Shown: positions 18,568 to 28,912, counted from the stretch's first letter. The stretch is 28,977 bases of DNA from an uncultured bacterium (GCA_905214905.1 CAJMNK010000021.1:1-28977); one strand, 5' to 3'. A program made the numbers and translations. The notes: generated by a model from the letters alone, not told the origin.

Positions 18568-19644
18568 TCAGCGCCCATACCACTGCCGCCTCCACTGCTC
18601 AGCCAAATCGGCCCACTGCGGAATGCCCGCCAGTCTCATCTTTTCAGCCAGCTTCCCCGGATTCTTGAGCTCATCAAACGTAAACCTCAGCACCTTATGT
18701 CCGAGCATCGTCAGATGAGACTCTCGCTGACGTTCTGCCACGAATGGGTCGACCGACTCCCGACCCTCGTCGTTCTGTAAGGCATACTTTCCCTTTCCAT
18801 CGAGCTCGCCAATCACGCACGTCCCGTCCTCGAGCCTCCAGAAATAATCAACGCGAAACACTTGGCTCGAATCAAGCGGGTCACGAAACTCCACCTGCAA
18901 CTCTGGCACCGGAAAACCGTATGCAATAAAGAACGCCCGGAACCGAGACTCGCCACCGTTTTCGGACAGCCCGTCCGCATGCGACGCAATCACCTGAGCT
19001 CTGCGATACCCGCGTCTGCCCTCGCAATCGGCCTGGAGCCGTTCGCAGAGGTCGTCGCGCGATATGCCCTTCGCCCGCAGCGCAGAATCGGCGATCGCCA
19101 GACCATACGAAAACGGCGCACGCAGCAGACAATCCTTCACCGTGCGCCAAAACGGCGTCACCCGCACGCCGTCGACTTGTTCAAGCGCACCCGCCGCCTG
19201 CGGACGCAACAGCCGGCATCCTGCACTCAGCGGCACCGAGCAACCCGTCTTAACAAGAAATCGCGGCCCAAGCAGATCATTCGGCACCTCCAGACCCCAC
19301 AAAAGTGCCGCGTCATAACCCCAAAACGCCCAATCGGGATGAAACTCCGCAAGCCCTTTGATGGTGCGCAACACTCGCTCCGCCGGCGTCAGTACACCCC
19401 AATCATGTTGAAAGCAGAACAAATACGGCTCGGGCTCCGCAATATCATCGGTTCCCACATGACGCCGCAGCCACATAAGCTCGGCATTGTCGTGCGTCAC
19501 AAGCAGCACGCCTAGTTCAGCCGCCTCCGTGAGCCGCGCGAGCATCCTATTCCGCGCCAAGGTGTTACGTGTTGCATGCTTGTGTTTGAAAACGATATTA
19601 GACACTTCCATCACCACCACATCGGACAAATGGACCATTGTCAC
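18568..19644 (-). CDS. DUF559-like PD-(D/E)XK nuclease-domain protein
   Basis: A 358-residue protein of uncertain role. Residues about 20-130 resemble the N-terminal part of AbiEi-type/DUF559 proteins of actinobacteria, including a segment FWGYDAALLWGLEVP. Residues about 230-325 look like a Vsr/DUF559-type nuclease fold with E232 (GGESRFR), D266 (RVDYFW) and E280-L-D-G-K284 followed by GKY, the expected catalytic E/D...ExK arrangement. A GTG at 19644 is 5 nt after GGAGG; an ATG at 19638 is the alternative. Repeat units D1/D2 lie just upstream (10 bp from the ribosome-binding site) and C1-C4 just downstream, so the gene is bracketed by the same repeat family. Possible roles are defence nuclease, DNA repair, or a repeat-linked mobile gene; none is proven. 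Confidence 0.7.
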   Translation of the reverse strand: MTMVHLSDVVVMEVSNIVFKHKHATRNTLARNRMLARLTEAAELGVLLVTHDNAELMWLRRHVGTDDIAEPEPYLFCFQHDWGVLTPAERVLRTIKGLAEFHPDWAFWGYDAALLWGLEVPNDLLGPRFLVKTGCSVPLSAGCRLLRPQAAGALEQVDGVRVTPFWRTVKDCLLRAPFSYGLAIADSALRAKGISRDDLCERLQADCEGRRGYRRAQVIASHADGLSENGGESRFRAFFIAYGFPVPELQVEFRDPLDSSQVFRVDYFWRLEDGTCVIGELDGKGKYALQNDEGRESVDPFVAERQRESHLTMLGHKVLRFTFDELKNPGKLAEKMRLAGIPQWADLAEQWRRQWYGR

Positions 19645-19664
19645 CGTTACCTCCGCTGATAAAC

Positions 19665-19721
19665 GTCTTGATCTGTAACAGTTAGACGTTCTCCAGGCCC
19701 CTAAACGTTACAGATTTAGAC
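19665..19721. repeat. 57-bp inverted-repeat unit D1
   Basis: Arms GTCTTGATCTGTAACA and CGTTACAGATTTAGAC, with two imperfect positions, flank 25 bp. It lies 10 bp upstream of the ribosome-binding site of the nuclease-like gene, so it would be in that gene's leader or promoter. Confidence 0.82.
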
Positions 19722-19744
19722 AAACCAGCGGCGCCCAGGTATTC

Positions 19745-19801
19745 GTCTCGATCTGTAACAGGTAGACCGGTTTTTTGTCCCTAAACGTTACAGATCGAGA
19801 C
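19745..19801. repeat. 57-bp inverted-repeat unit D2
   Basis: Arms GTCTCGATCTGTAACA and CGTTACAGATCGAGAC. It lies 23 bp from D1 and 40 bp past the stop of the neighbouring minus-strand gene at 19842. The centre begins GGTAGACCGGTTTTTT, similar to C2. Confidence 0.85.
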
Positions 19802-19841
19802 ATAAAGGCAGAAGGCAAGGCAGGCGACAACCGTCCATCCC

Positions 19842-20549
19842 CTACTCCCATTCCTGTTCGTAGATGTTGAGCGACTTCACATACCGCCCCTGGGCACCCA
19901 TGATGTCGCGGACCAGGCGCAAAAAGAAGCTGATGCACGAGGTGTCGAAACCGTCCTCCAGGTCCTCGGGATGCACCGAGCCCGGCCCGTCGACCGTCGT
20001 GTCGCTCAGGCGCGCGATGTCATACAGGTAGAGCTGCCCCGCCGTCAGCCAGACATCGTCGACGCACGCGAGTCGCACCGCAATCGCACCATCGTTCCAG
20101 CGCTCCTTTTGCACGATATGTGGGTCGTAGACGTCAAAGCGACGGTCGGTGCGCGTGTCCTTCAGCACGACCATGCCAGTCGCGGGATCCTTGTCCAAAA
20201 TGCCAAAGCGCGAGAAATACTGCGTGTCACGCACCTGCTTAAGTCGCCCGAGCGAAGCAGGAGAAATTGACGCTGGCGGCTCGTCCACATACAGTTCCAA
20301 CAGCGTCTTGCCGTGGTAATAGGGGCGCTCAAACAGCAGCCAATCGGTAAACGCCATGTTGTAGGCCATGATTTCGTTTTGAGATGGTTCCTCGCAATAG
20401 CTGAGCCACGGATCGACGATAATCTCGAACTGCTCGCGCGCCGGCTCCAGAAATTGAAACTTCCGCAGCATCCAAAAGTGAGCCATGTCGGCAATATCGT
20501 TGCCGACGGCCTCGGCCAGCTGCGCTCGATCAAAAACTTGGTCAGTCAT
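19842..20549 (-). CDS. Hypothetical protein, 235 residues
   Basis: I do not recognise this family. The protein is acidic and soluble-looking, with no signal peptide or membrane segment and no obvious catalytic motif. It is rich in aromatic residues and Asp/Glu, for example DIADMAHFWMLRKFQFLEP near the N-terminus and DPWLSYCEEPS near residue 47. Coding status is well supported by a perfect AGGAGG 6 nt before the ATG at 20549 and by composition like its neighbours. It precedes the repeat pair D1/D2 and the nuclease-like gene on the same strand, so the two could share a transcript passing through the repeats. Confidence 0.72.
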   Translation of the reverse strand: MTDQVFDRAQLAEAVGNDIADMAHFWMLRKFQFLEPAREQFEIIVDPWLSYCEEPSQNEIMAYNMAFTDWLLFERPYYHGKTLLELYVDEPPASISPASLGRLKQVRDTQYFSRFGILDKDPATGMVVLKDTRTDRRFDVYDPHIVQKERWNDGAIAVRLACVDDVWLTAGQLYLYDIARLSDTTVDGPGSVHPEDLEDGFDTSCISFFLRLVRDIMGAQGRYVKSLNIYEQEWE

Positions 20550-20879
20550 GGCATCCTCCTCAAACTGATGGACCTCAATTTGAGCTTACGAGGAGGGTGG
20601 GCAACCGAGGCAAGCGCGGGCAAAATAGGCCTTCGACTGCAAACCAGATGCTAACCAAACACTTGACGGGACACTTGACCGAATGAGTCCACCGCAACAA
20701 AACCGCAGGTAGACATAGACAGCCAACCCGCCCTTTTGAGCCAGATGCCCGCAGCCACCACAGAAACAACAGGTGACCACAGCCCAAGAAGTCGACAAAT
20801 GAACACCCGTACGTCGACAAACGAGCAAATCGCTCGCAAATCCGCAAGGAGTGTCCCCAACGACTAGACAAAAAATGAC
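20550..20879. other. 330-bp intergenic region without a recognised gene
   Basis: Several short overlapping minus-strand ORFs occur here (for example 20575-20886), but they have no ribosome-binding site and odd Cys/Leu/Trp-rich composition, so I regard them as non-coding. A TGTCCCCAA fragment at 20852 recalls the dispersed repeat end seen at 8722 and 27304. The promoter of the gene at 20549 must lie here but was not located. Confidence 0.55.
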
Positions 20880-20908
20880 TAGTCATTGAGGACGTTCTTA
20901 AATGACTA
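20880..20908 (-). terminator. Possible terminator of gltB-gltD
   Basis: An 8-bp perfect stem, TAGTCATT / AATGACTA, with a 13-nt loop starts 2 nt after the gltD stop. On the minus strand six T follow after GTCA. An overlapping perfect palindrome, AATGACTAGTCATT (20874-20887), offers an alternative fold directly before the T-run. The stem is AT-rich, so efficiency is doubtful. Confidence 0.45.
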
Positions 20909-20910
20909 CT

Positions 20911-22392
<1,482 letters not shown>

Positions 22393-22397
22393 GGCAC

Positions 22398-25300
22398 TTA
22401 CGCCTCCTTCTTGGTCGAAGCAACAGGGCTGGCAGCCACGGACGCAGCACCCGCAGCACCGCCCGCAATATCGAAGCGAGCGACATCCGCGGCGCTCGCG
22501 CGACCGGTCACAATGTCAAACGCCAGCTCCTCTGCCTGCGCATGCGTCTTACCGGCAGCCTCGCTCGCAGCGACAATCGCCAGCACACGCTCGTACTCGG
22601 TCGGAATGACCTTCACAAAGTGCTTGCTCATCGTCTCAAAGCTGTAGAGCAGCTTGATGCCGCGCGGGCTCTGCGTCGCGTCCACGTGCTCCTGGATGAG
22701 CTCGCGAATCTGCGCCAGCTCGACGGCCGTCGGGGCCTTAAGCTCGACGCTCTCGTGGTTCACGCGGGCGTCGAGCGTGCCGTATTGGTCAAAGACATAG
22801 GCCACGCCACCCGTCATACCGGCGGCGAAGTTCTGCCCGACCTCACCCAGGATGAGCGCCAGACCGCCCGTCATGTACTCGCAGCCATGGTTGCCGCAGC
22901 CCTCGACCACCACGGTGGCACCGGAGTTGCGTACGCCAAAGCGCTGGCCCGCCAGACCGTTAATGAAGCCGCGGCCGCTCGTAGCGCCAAAGAACGCAAC
23001 GTTGCCCACAATGATGTTCTCGTCGAACTTGTAGGTCGCATGCGGGTTGGGGCGCACAGACACCTCGCCGCCCGAAAGGCCCTTGCCAAAGTAGTCGTTG
23101 GCGTCACCGCACACGTTGAGCGTAATGCCGCGCGGCAGGAAGGCGCCAAAGCTCTGACCGGCCGAACCATCGCAATCGATGGTGATGGAGCCGGCGGGCA
23201 GGCCCTCGGGATGAGCCTTGGTCACCGCGTTGCCCAGGATGGTGCCCACGCAGCGGTTGACGTTGGCGATATCGGCGCGGAAACGAATCGGACGCAGGTG
23301 CGCACGGGCATCGGCCGTATAGGGCACGAACAACGTGGAGTCGAGCGTCTTGTCGAGCTCGCTGTCGGCAGCCATCTGCGGCAGGAAGTGACGACCGTCG
23401 GCACCCGGGATATGGGCACCAAACTCGCAGGTCGCGCTCGCCAGCACGGGCGACAGATCGAGCAGGTTGGCCTTGCGGTTGCCCGGGACCTCGATCTGGC
23501 GCAAGCACTCGGGGTGGCCGACCATCTCGTCGACGGTGCGGAAACCCAGGCTCGCCATAACCTCGCGCAGCTGCTCGGCCACAAAGAGCATAAAGTGCTC
23601 AACGTGCTCGGGCTTACCGCGGAAGCCGTGACGCAGGCGGCAGTTTTGCGTGGCGATGCCGGCCGGGCAGGTATCCTGCTGACAGTCACGCTGCATGAGG
23701 CAACCCATGGAGATGAGCGGCATGGTCGCAAAGCCAAACTCCTCGGCGCCCAGCAAGCAGGCGACGGCGACATCGGTGCCGTCCATGAGCTTGCCGTCGG
23801 CCTCGAGCACCACGCGCGAGCGCAGGCCGTTTTGCAGCAGCGTCTGTTGAGCCTCGGCAAGACCGAGCTCCAGCGGCAGACCGGCGTGCCAGATAGAGTC
23901 GCGCGCAGCGGCACCCGAGCCGCCGTTGTGGCCGCTGATCAAGATCTTGTCGGCAGCACCCTTGGCCACGCCGGTGGCGATGGTGCCGACGCCCGCCTCA
24001 CTGACCAGCTTGACCGACACGCGCGCGCCGGGGTTGGCGTTCTTAAGGTCAAAGATCAGCTCTGCCAGGTCCTCGATGGAGTAGATGTCGTGGTGCGGCG
24101 GAGGCGAGATCAGGCCGATGCCGGGAGTGGACTGACGGACCTCGGCAATCCAAGGGTAGACCTTCTTGCCGGGCAGGTGGCCGCCCTCGCCGGGCTTGGC
24201 GCCCTGGGCCATCTTAATCTGAATCTCAAAGGCGCTGCACAGATAGCGGCTCGTCACGCCAAAGCGCGCACTTGCCACCTGCTTGATCGCGGAGTTCTTG
24301 GAGTCGCCGTTGGCCAGCGGGGTCTCGCGACGCGGGTCCTCGCCGCCCTCGCCTGAGTTGGAACGGCCATGCAGACGGTTCATAGCGATAGCCATGCACT
24401 CGTGCGCCTCTTTGCTGATGGAGCCGTACGACATGGCGCCGGTGTTAAAGCGGCGGACGATGTTGAGCGCGGGCTCGACCTCGTCGAGTGCCACCGGGGT
24501 GCGGCCGCTGGCATCAAAGTCGAGCAAGTCGCGCAGGCGCACGGCACGGCCGGTACGGTGCAGACGGGCGCTGTACTCCTTAAAGGTGTCGTAGCTGTCC
24601 TCACGGCAGGCGGTCTGCAGCAGGTAGACGGTCTGGGGGTCGATGAGGTGTTCCTCGCCGCCGAGCGGGCGCCACTTGGTCAGACCCAGCGTAGGCAGCT
24701 GATCGGGAGCCGGGCTCTTAAGGATGGCGAGCGCGGCGTCGTAGCGCTCGTTTTGCTCGCGCTCAACGTCCTCGACACCCATACCACCCACACGGCTCAC
24801 CGTGCCGGCGAAGTACGCGTTGACGAACTCCGGCGTAAAGCCCACGGCCTCGAAGATCTGCGCCGAATGGTAGCTCTGCACTGTGGAGATGCCCATCTTG
24901 GACATGATGGAGACGATGCCGGCGGTCGCAGCCTTGTTGTAGTTGGCGATGCCCTGCTCGGCCGTCACGTCCAGGTCGCCGCGTGCCGCCAGATCGCGGA
25001 TGCACGCATGTGCGTTGTACGGATAGATGCCGCTCGCGGAGTAGCCCACCAGCGCCGCAAAGTCGTGCGGGGACACGGCGTCGCCACACTCCACCACGAT
25101 GTCGGCAAAAGTACGCACGCCGGCGCGGATCAGGTGGTTGTGCACGCATCCCACGGCGAGCAGTGACGGCACAGGGACCTCGCCCGCCGCAGCACGGTCG
25201 CTCAGCACCACGATGTTCACGCCATCGCGGACCGCAGCCTCGACGTCCTCGGCAAGCTGCTTGAGCCCAGCCTGCAGCGCGCCCTCGCCGGCATCGCGGC

Positions 25301-27095
25301 GGTAGACGGCACGGAAGCGGCGGGTCTTAAAGCCCACGCGGTCGATGGCGCAGATGCGGTCAAACTCCTCCTCGCTCAGCAGCGGACGCTCCAGGCGCAC
25401 CAGCTGGCAGGCCGTACGGGAATCCTCAAGCAGGTTGCCGTGGTTGCCCAGGTAGAGCGTGGTCGAAGTTACCATATGCTCACGCAGGGCATCGATCGGA
25501 GGATTCGTGACCTGAGCGAACAGCTGATAGAAGTAGTCAAAGAACGAGCGCGTCTTCTTGGACAGGCAGGCCAGCGGTGCGTCGATGCCCATCGAGGCGA
25601 GTGGGGCCTTGCCCTGCTGGGCCATAGGACGCACGACCTCGTCGACGTCATCCCAGTGGTAGCCGAGCTTGGCCATACGCACGGCGGCGGGCACCTCGGC
25701 GTCCTCGGCGGGCGCGGGCGCGGCGGACTCATCGAGCGCGTCGACGGCCAGCGTCTCCTCGGCAATCCAGTCGTGGTAGGGCTTCTCCTTGGCATAGCGG
25801 GCGCGCAGCTCGTCGTTGTAGATGACGCGGCCGCGGGCAAAATCGACCTCGAGCATCTGGCCCGGTCCCAGGCAGCCGCTCGTCAGGATGTTCTCGGGGC
25901 GCACCTCGATGGTGCCCACTTCGCTTGCCAGCATAAAGCGGCCATCGCGCGTCACGTAGTAGCGGGCGGGGCGCAAGCCGTTGCGGTCGAGGGCGGCGCC
26001 CAGCGTGCGACCGTCGGTAAAGGCGATGGCCGCCGGGCCGTCCCAGGGCTCCATGAGCATGGACTGGTAGGCGTCGTAGGCGCGGCGCTCCTCGCTCAGA
26101 CTGTCGTTGTGGTCCCACGGCTCAGGTAGCAGCATGGACGCAGCGCGCGTAAGCGGGCGACCGTTCATAACCAAAAACTCAAGCACGTTGTCCAAAATCG
26201 CCGAGTCGGAACCCTCGCGGTTGATGATGGGCATCACGCGCTCAAGATCGTGCTGCAGCACGGGGCTGTACAGGTTGGGCTCGCGGGCGCGAATCCAGTT
26301 GACGTTGCCCTTGAGGGTGTTGATCTCGCCGTTGTGGATGATAAAACGGTTGGGGTGCGCACGCTCCCAGCTGGGCGTGGTGTTGGTGGAGTAGCGCGAG
26401 TGGACGAGCGCAACGGCCGTCTTGACAGCGGCGTCGTTGAGATCGATGAAGAAGCGGCGCATCTGCGTGGCGACGAGCATGCCCTTGTACACGATAGTGC
26501 GCGAGCTCATGGAGCAGACGTAGAAGATCTTGTCGCGCAGGGCAAACTCGGCGTCGGCCTTCTTCTCGATAGTGCGACGGCACACGTACAGGCGGCGCTC
26601 GAAGGCGTCACCCGCCGGCGTATCGTCGGGGCGGCCCAGAAAGGCTTGCAGAATGGTGGGCATGCAGGCGCGTGCCGTCTCGCCCAGGTCGTGCGGGTCG
26701 ACGGGCACCTCGCGCCAAAAGAGCAGCGGCACGCCGGCCTCGGCGCAGCCCTCCTCAAACACGCGACGGGCATCCTCTACGCCCTTGTCGTCCTGCGGAA
26801 AGAACAGCATGGCCACGCCATAGTCGCCCTCTGCCGGCAGAATCTGGCCGCACTTTTGAGCCTCTTTGCGAAAAAAGTGATGCGGAACCTGGAACAGGAT
26901 ACCGGCACCGTCGCCGGTGTTCTTCTCGAGTCCCGTGCCGCCGCGGTGCTCCAAGTTGACCAGAATGGACAGCGCGTCGTCCAGAATCTGGTGATGGCGC
27001 TCACCGTTGATATCGGCAAGTGCGCCGATGCCACATGCATCGTGGTCGAATTCGGGGCGATAAAGGCCCTGCTGTTGAGCGGAATCTGCCTGCAT
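22398..27095 (-). CDS. gltB: Glutamate synthase large (alpha) subunit
   Basis: At 1565 residues this enzyme takes ammonia from glutamine and adds it to 2-oxoglutarate, giving two glutamates. The N-terminus has a short propeptide ending before Cys21 (DACGIGALAD), the nucleophile of the class II amidotransferase domain. The central and FMN-binding synthase domains follow (SGEGGEDP, KPGEGGHLPGKKVYPWIA). The cysteine motif around residue 1130 (CQQDTCPAGIATQNC) binds the 3Fe-4S cluster, and the glycine-rich beta-helix domain lies after about 1230. Length is slightly above the usual 1500. The ATG at 27095 has GGAGG 6 nt upstream. It forms an operon with gltD. A GTTTCGAAAC palindrome (27175-27184) lies 80 nt upstream and might be regulatory. 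Confidence 0.97.
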   Translation of the reverse strand: MQADSAQQQGLYRPEFDHDACGIGALADINGERHHQILDDALSILVNLEHRGGTGLEKNTGDGAGILFQVPHHFFRKEAQKCGQILPAEGDYGVAMLFFPQDDKGVEDARRVFEEGCAEAGVPLLFWREVPVDPHDLGETARACMPTILQAFLGRPDDTPAGDAFERRLYVCRRTIEKKADAEFALRDKIFYVCSMSSRTIVYKGMLVATQMRRFFIDLNDAAVKTAVALVHSRYSTNTTPSWERAHPNRFIIHNGEINTLKGNVNWIRAREPNLYSPVLQHDLERVMPIINREGSDSAILDNVLEFLVMNGRPLTRAASMLLPEPWDHNDSLSEERRAYDAYQSMLMEPWDGPAAIAFTDGRTLGAALDRNGLRPARYYVTRDGRFMLASEVGTIEVRPENILTSGCLGPGQMLEVDFARGRVIYNDELRARYAKEKPYHDWIAEETLAVDALDESAAPAPAEDAEVPAAVRMAKLGYHWDDVDEVVRPMAQQGKAPLASMGIDAPLACLSKKTRSFFDYFYQLFAQVTNPPIDALREHMVTSTTLYLGNHGNLLEDSRTACQLVRLERPLLSEEEFDRICAIDRVGFKTRRFRAVYRRDAGEGALQAGLKQLAEDVEAAVRDGVNIVVLSDRAAAGEVPVPSLLAVGCVHNHLIRAGVRTFADIVVECGDAVSPHDFAALVGYSASGIYPYNAHACIRDLAARGDLDVTAEQGIANYNKAATAGIVSIMSKMGISTVQSYHSAQIFEAVGFTPEFVNAYFAGTVSRVGGMGVEDVEREQNERYDAALAILKSPAPDQLPTLGLTKWRPLGGEEHLIDPQTVYLLQTACREDSYDTFKEYSARLHRTGRAVRLRDLLDFDASGRTPVALDEVEPALNIVRRFNTGAMSYGSISKEAHECMAIAMNRLHGRSNSGEGGEDPRRETPLANGDSKNSAIKQVASARFGVTSRYLCSAFEIQIKMAQGAKPGEGGHLPGKKVYPWIAEVRQSTPGIGLISPPPHHDIYSIEDLAELIFDLKNANPGARVSVKLVSEAGVGTIATGVAKGAADKILISGHNGGSGAAARDSIWHAGLPLELGLAEAQQTLLQNGLRSRVVLEADGKLMDGTDVAVACLLGAEEFGFATMPLISMGCLMQRDCQQDTCPAGIATQNCRLRHGFRGKPEHVEHFMLFVAEQLREVMASLGFRTVDEMVGHPECLRQIEVPGNRKANLLDLSPVLASATCEFGAHIPGADGRHFLPQMAADSELDKTLDSTLFVPYTADARAHLRPIRFRADIANVNRCVGTILGNAVTKAHPEGLPAGSITIDCDGSAGQSFGAFLPRGITLNVCGDANDYFGKGLSGGEVSVRPNPHATYKFDENIIVGNVAFFGATSGRGFINGLAGQRFGVRNSGATVVVEGCGNHGCEYMTGGLALILGEVGQNFAAGMTGGVAYVFDQYGTLDARVNHESVELKAPTAVELAQIRELIQEHVDATQSPRGIKLLYSFETMSKHFVKVIPTEYERVLAIVAASEAAGKTHAQAEELAFDIVTGRASAADVARFDIAGGAAGAASVAASPVASTKKEA

Positions 27096-27229
27096 CGCGA
27101 TCCTCCCCTAGAAATATGACAGTCAGTTGAATAGGCATACTAGGAGCATCGCCGGTCCGCTGTGTTTCCCACCCGTTTCGAAACAATCGCGTAACGCACG
27201 CGGGACATCTACGTCTTGCCATCAAACGC

Positions 27230-27282
27230 GTACATCAGCCTCCAAACATGTCAAAAAACGACATCTTTGGAGGCTGACGTAC
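27230..27282. repeat. 53-bp hairpin with 23-bp arms
   Basis: Arms 27230-27252 and 27260-27282 match at 21 of 23 positions around a loop AAAAAAC. They share CAGCCTCCAAA and its complement. The hairpin lies upstream of both divergent genes, about 75 bp before the mntH -35 box. It has no terminator U-tract and looks like a dispersed palindrome or protein-binding site. Confidence 0.75.
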
Positions 27283-27356
27283 ACCTTTTGGAGCAGAACA
27301 GCATGTCCCCAATGCACCAACCAATCCCCGCTGGACCAATATTTTGTTAGTCTTGG

Positions 27357-27385
27357 TTAACTTTTTAGCCTAAAACGGGTATCCT
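27357..27385 (+). promoter_or_regulatory. mntH promoter with DtxR/MntR-like operator
   Basis: TTAACT (27357-27362) and TATCCT (27380-27385) have an ideal 17-bp spacing. The spacer contains a perfect 13-bp palindrome, TTTTAGCCTAAAA (27363-27375), whose core TTAGCCTAA equals the centre of the DtxR consensus site. A metal-bound repressor here would block RNA polymerase, as expected for an Mn/Fe importer. The start codon is 37 nt downstream. Confidence 0.65.
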
Positions 27386-27421
27386 TTGCGGCGTCAAGCA
27401 AACGGCACGCAGGAGCGCACC

Positions 27422-28678
27422 ATGATCAACCATCTCAAACATCATTTTGGCTCCCGACGCACTGGTGGTCACGGAGGCCTAGACATTGCGCGGCATATCG
27501 GCCCTGGGCTGCTCGTGACCGTCGGCTTTATCGATCCGGGCAACTGGGCCTCCAATATGGCCGCGGGCTCGCAGTTTGGCTACGCGCTGCTGTGGATCGT
27601 CACGCTGTCCACGATTATGCTCATTGTGCTGCAGCACAACGCGGCACACCTGGGTATCGCCACGGGCGCCTGTCTTGCCGAGGCCACGACACGTTACCTC
27701 CCCCACTTCGTTGGGCGCACGGTACTCGCCAGTGCCTATCTCGCGACCATCGCCACCGCCATGGCCGAAGTCCTGGGCGGTGCGATCGCGCTCCAGATGC
27801 TCTTTGGGCTGCCCGTGCGCGCGGGCTGCGTCATCGTGGCGGCAGTATCGATGGCGATGCTCATGACGAGCTCCTACAAGCGCGCCGAGCGATGGATTAT
27901 CGCCTTCGTAGGCGTGGTAGGACTCTCGTTTTTGGCCGAGCTTGCACTGGTCAAGGTCGACTGGCCGCAGGCCGCCGCAAGCTGGATCACACCCAGTATG
28001 CCCAGCGGCTCGGCCGCGATTATCGTGAGTGTCCTGGGCGCGGTCGTTATGCCCCACAACCTCTTCCTGCACTCCGAGGTCATCCAATCCATGCACTTCG
28101 AAGGCCAAGGCGAGAAAGTTATCGAAGAGCGTCTACGCTACGAGCTCTTCGACACGCTCTTTTCGATGGGCGTGGGCTGGGCAATCAACTCGGCCATGGT
28201 CATCCTGGCCGCAACGACCTTCTTTGCGCACGGCATTGTCGTAGACGACCTCGCCGTCGCAGCGGCCACGCTCTCCCCCATCTTAGGCCCGGCGAGCTCG
28301 ACCATCTTTGCGGTAGCGCTGCTGTTCGCGGGTCTCTCGAGTAGCGTGACAGCGGGCATGGCGGCGGGCACCATCACCGCGGGCATGTTCGACGAGGAAT
28401 ACGACATCCACGACCGGCACTCATCGATTGGAGTGGCGGTCTGTTTCGTCGGCGCAGTGCCGGCGTGCCTGATCGTCCCGAATCCTTTTGAGGGTCTCAT
28501 CTGGAGTCAGGCACTGCTGTCGCTTCAGCTGCCGATTACGGTCTTTGTGCTCATACGACTCACCAGTTCGTCCCGCGTCATGGGCAAATACGCCAACTCG
28601 CACCCACTTAACGCGTTGCTCGTAGGGATCGGTGCCGTCGTGACGATTCTCGATGTCGTGTTGTTGACAGGGATGTAA
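27422..28678 (+). CDS. mntH: NRAMP-family Mn2+/Fe2+ transporter
   Basis: A 418-residue membrane protein that imports divalent Mn or Fe with protons. The hallmark DPGNW is at 38-42 in the first helix and MPHNLFLHS begins at residue 210 in helix 6; both supply metal ligands in known structures. About eleven hydrophobic segments cover the rest. I chose the ATG at 27422 (AGGAG 6 nt upstream); an in-frame TTG at 27386 lies inside the promoter. An operator of the DtxR/MntR type in its promoter supports metal-dependent repression. The gene is divergent from gltB and is followed by two 57-bp repeat units. Confidence 0.93.
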   Translation: MINHLKHHFGSRRTGGHGGLDIARHIGPGLLVTVGFIDPGNWASNMAAGSQFGYALLWIVTLSTIMLIVLQHNAAHLGIATGACLAEATTRYLPHFVGRTVLASAYLATIATAMAEVLGGAIALQMLFGLPVRAGCVIVAAVSMAMLMTSSYKRAERWIIAFVGVVGLSFLAELALVKVDWPQAAASWITPSMPSGSAAIIVSVLGAVVMPHNLFLHSEVIQSMHFEGQGEKVIEERLRYELFDTLFSMGVGWAINSAMVILAATTFFAHGIVVDDLAVAAATLSPILGPASSTIFAVALLFAGLSSSVTAGMAAGTITAGMFDEEYDIHDRHSSIGVAVCFVGAVPACLIVPNPFEGLIWSQALLSLQLPITVFVLIRLTSSSRVMGKYANSHPLNALLVGIGAVVTILDVVLLTGM

Positions 28679-28705
28679 TGGGACGGGGTACCTACCCAGG
28701 CAAAC

Positions 28706-28762
28706 GTCTCAATCTGTAACATCTAGACCCGCTTTTGATATCTAGATGTTACAGATTGAGAT
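28706..28762. repeat. 57-bp inverted-repeat unit E1
   Basis: Arms GTCTCAATCTGTAACA and TGTTACAGATTGAGAT pair over 15 bases, and pairing extends inward through TCTAGA on both sides, making the longest perfect stem of the family. It starts 28 bp after the mntH stop. Confidence 0.87.
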
Positions 28763-28785
28763 CTTCTGCCGGACGGTTTTGGTTT

Positions 28786-28842
28786 GTCTCGATATGTAAC
28801 AAGTGGGCCCAATTTCCACCGTTAGATGTTACAGATTGAGAC
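28786..28842. repeat. 57-bp inverted-repeat unit E2
   Basis: Arms GTCTCGATATGTAACA and TGTTACAGATTGAGAC; the left arm carries a C-to-A change not seen elsewhere. It is 23 bp from E1. Confidence 0.82.
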
Positions 28843-28912
28843 AAAAGGTCGGCCGGACTCACAACAGACAGGATCGGCCAACAGCAACCGTGATCCCTTG
28901 GGGGCGGAGGAA

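Larger units (their letters stand above)
27096..27421. other. Divergent gltB-mntH intergenic region
   Basis: About 325 bp between divergent genes. Contents: a TAGTAT -10-like box for gltB (27137-27142, minus, weak -35), the palindrome at 27175-27184, the long hairpin at 27230-27282, a 17-nt exact copy (27304-27320) of the end of the repeat at 8673-8737, and the mntH promoter/operator at 27357-27385. Confidence 0.6.

Noticed and set aside
18568..19644. RAYT-type (HUH) transposase that mobilises the palindromes
   Set aside because: No HUH motif or catalytic tyrosine context is visible; the visible residues fit a PD-(D/E)XK nuclease fold.
20575..20886. Short minus-strand genes between gltD and the hypothetical gene
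   Set aside because: They lack a ribosome-binding site, overlap in several frames and have atypical Cys/Leu/Trp-rich composition.
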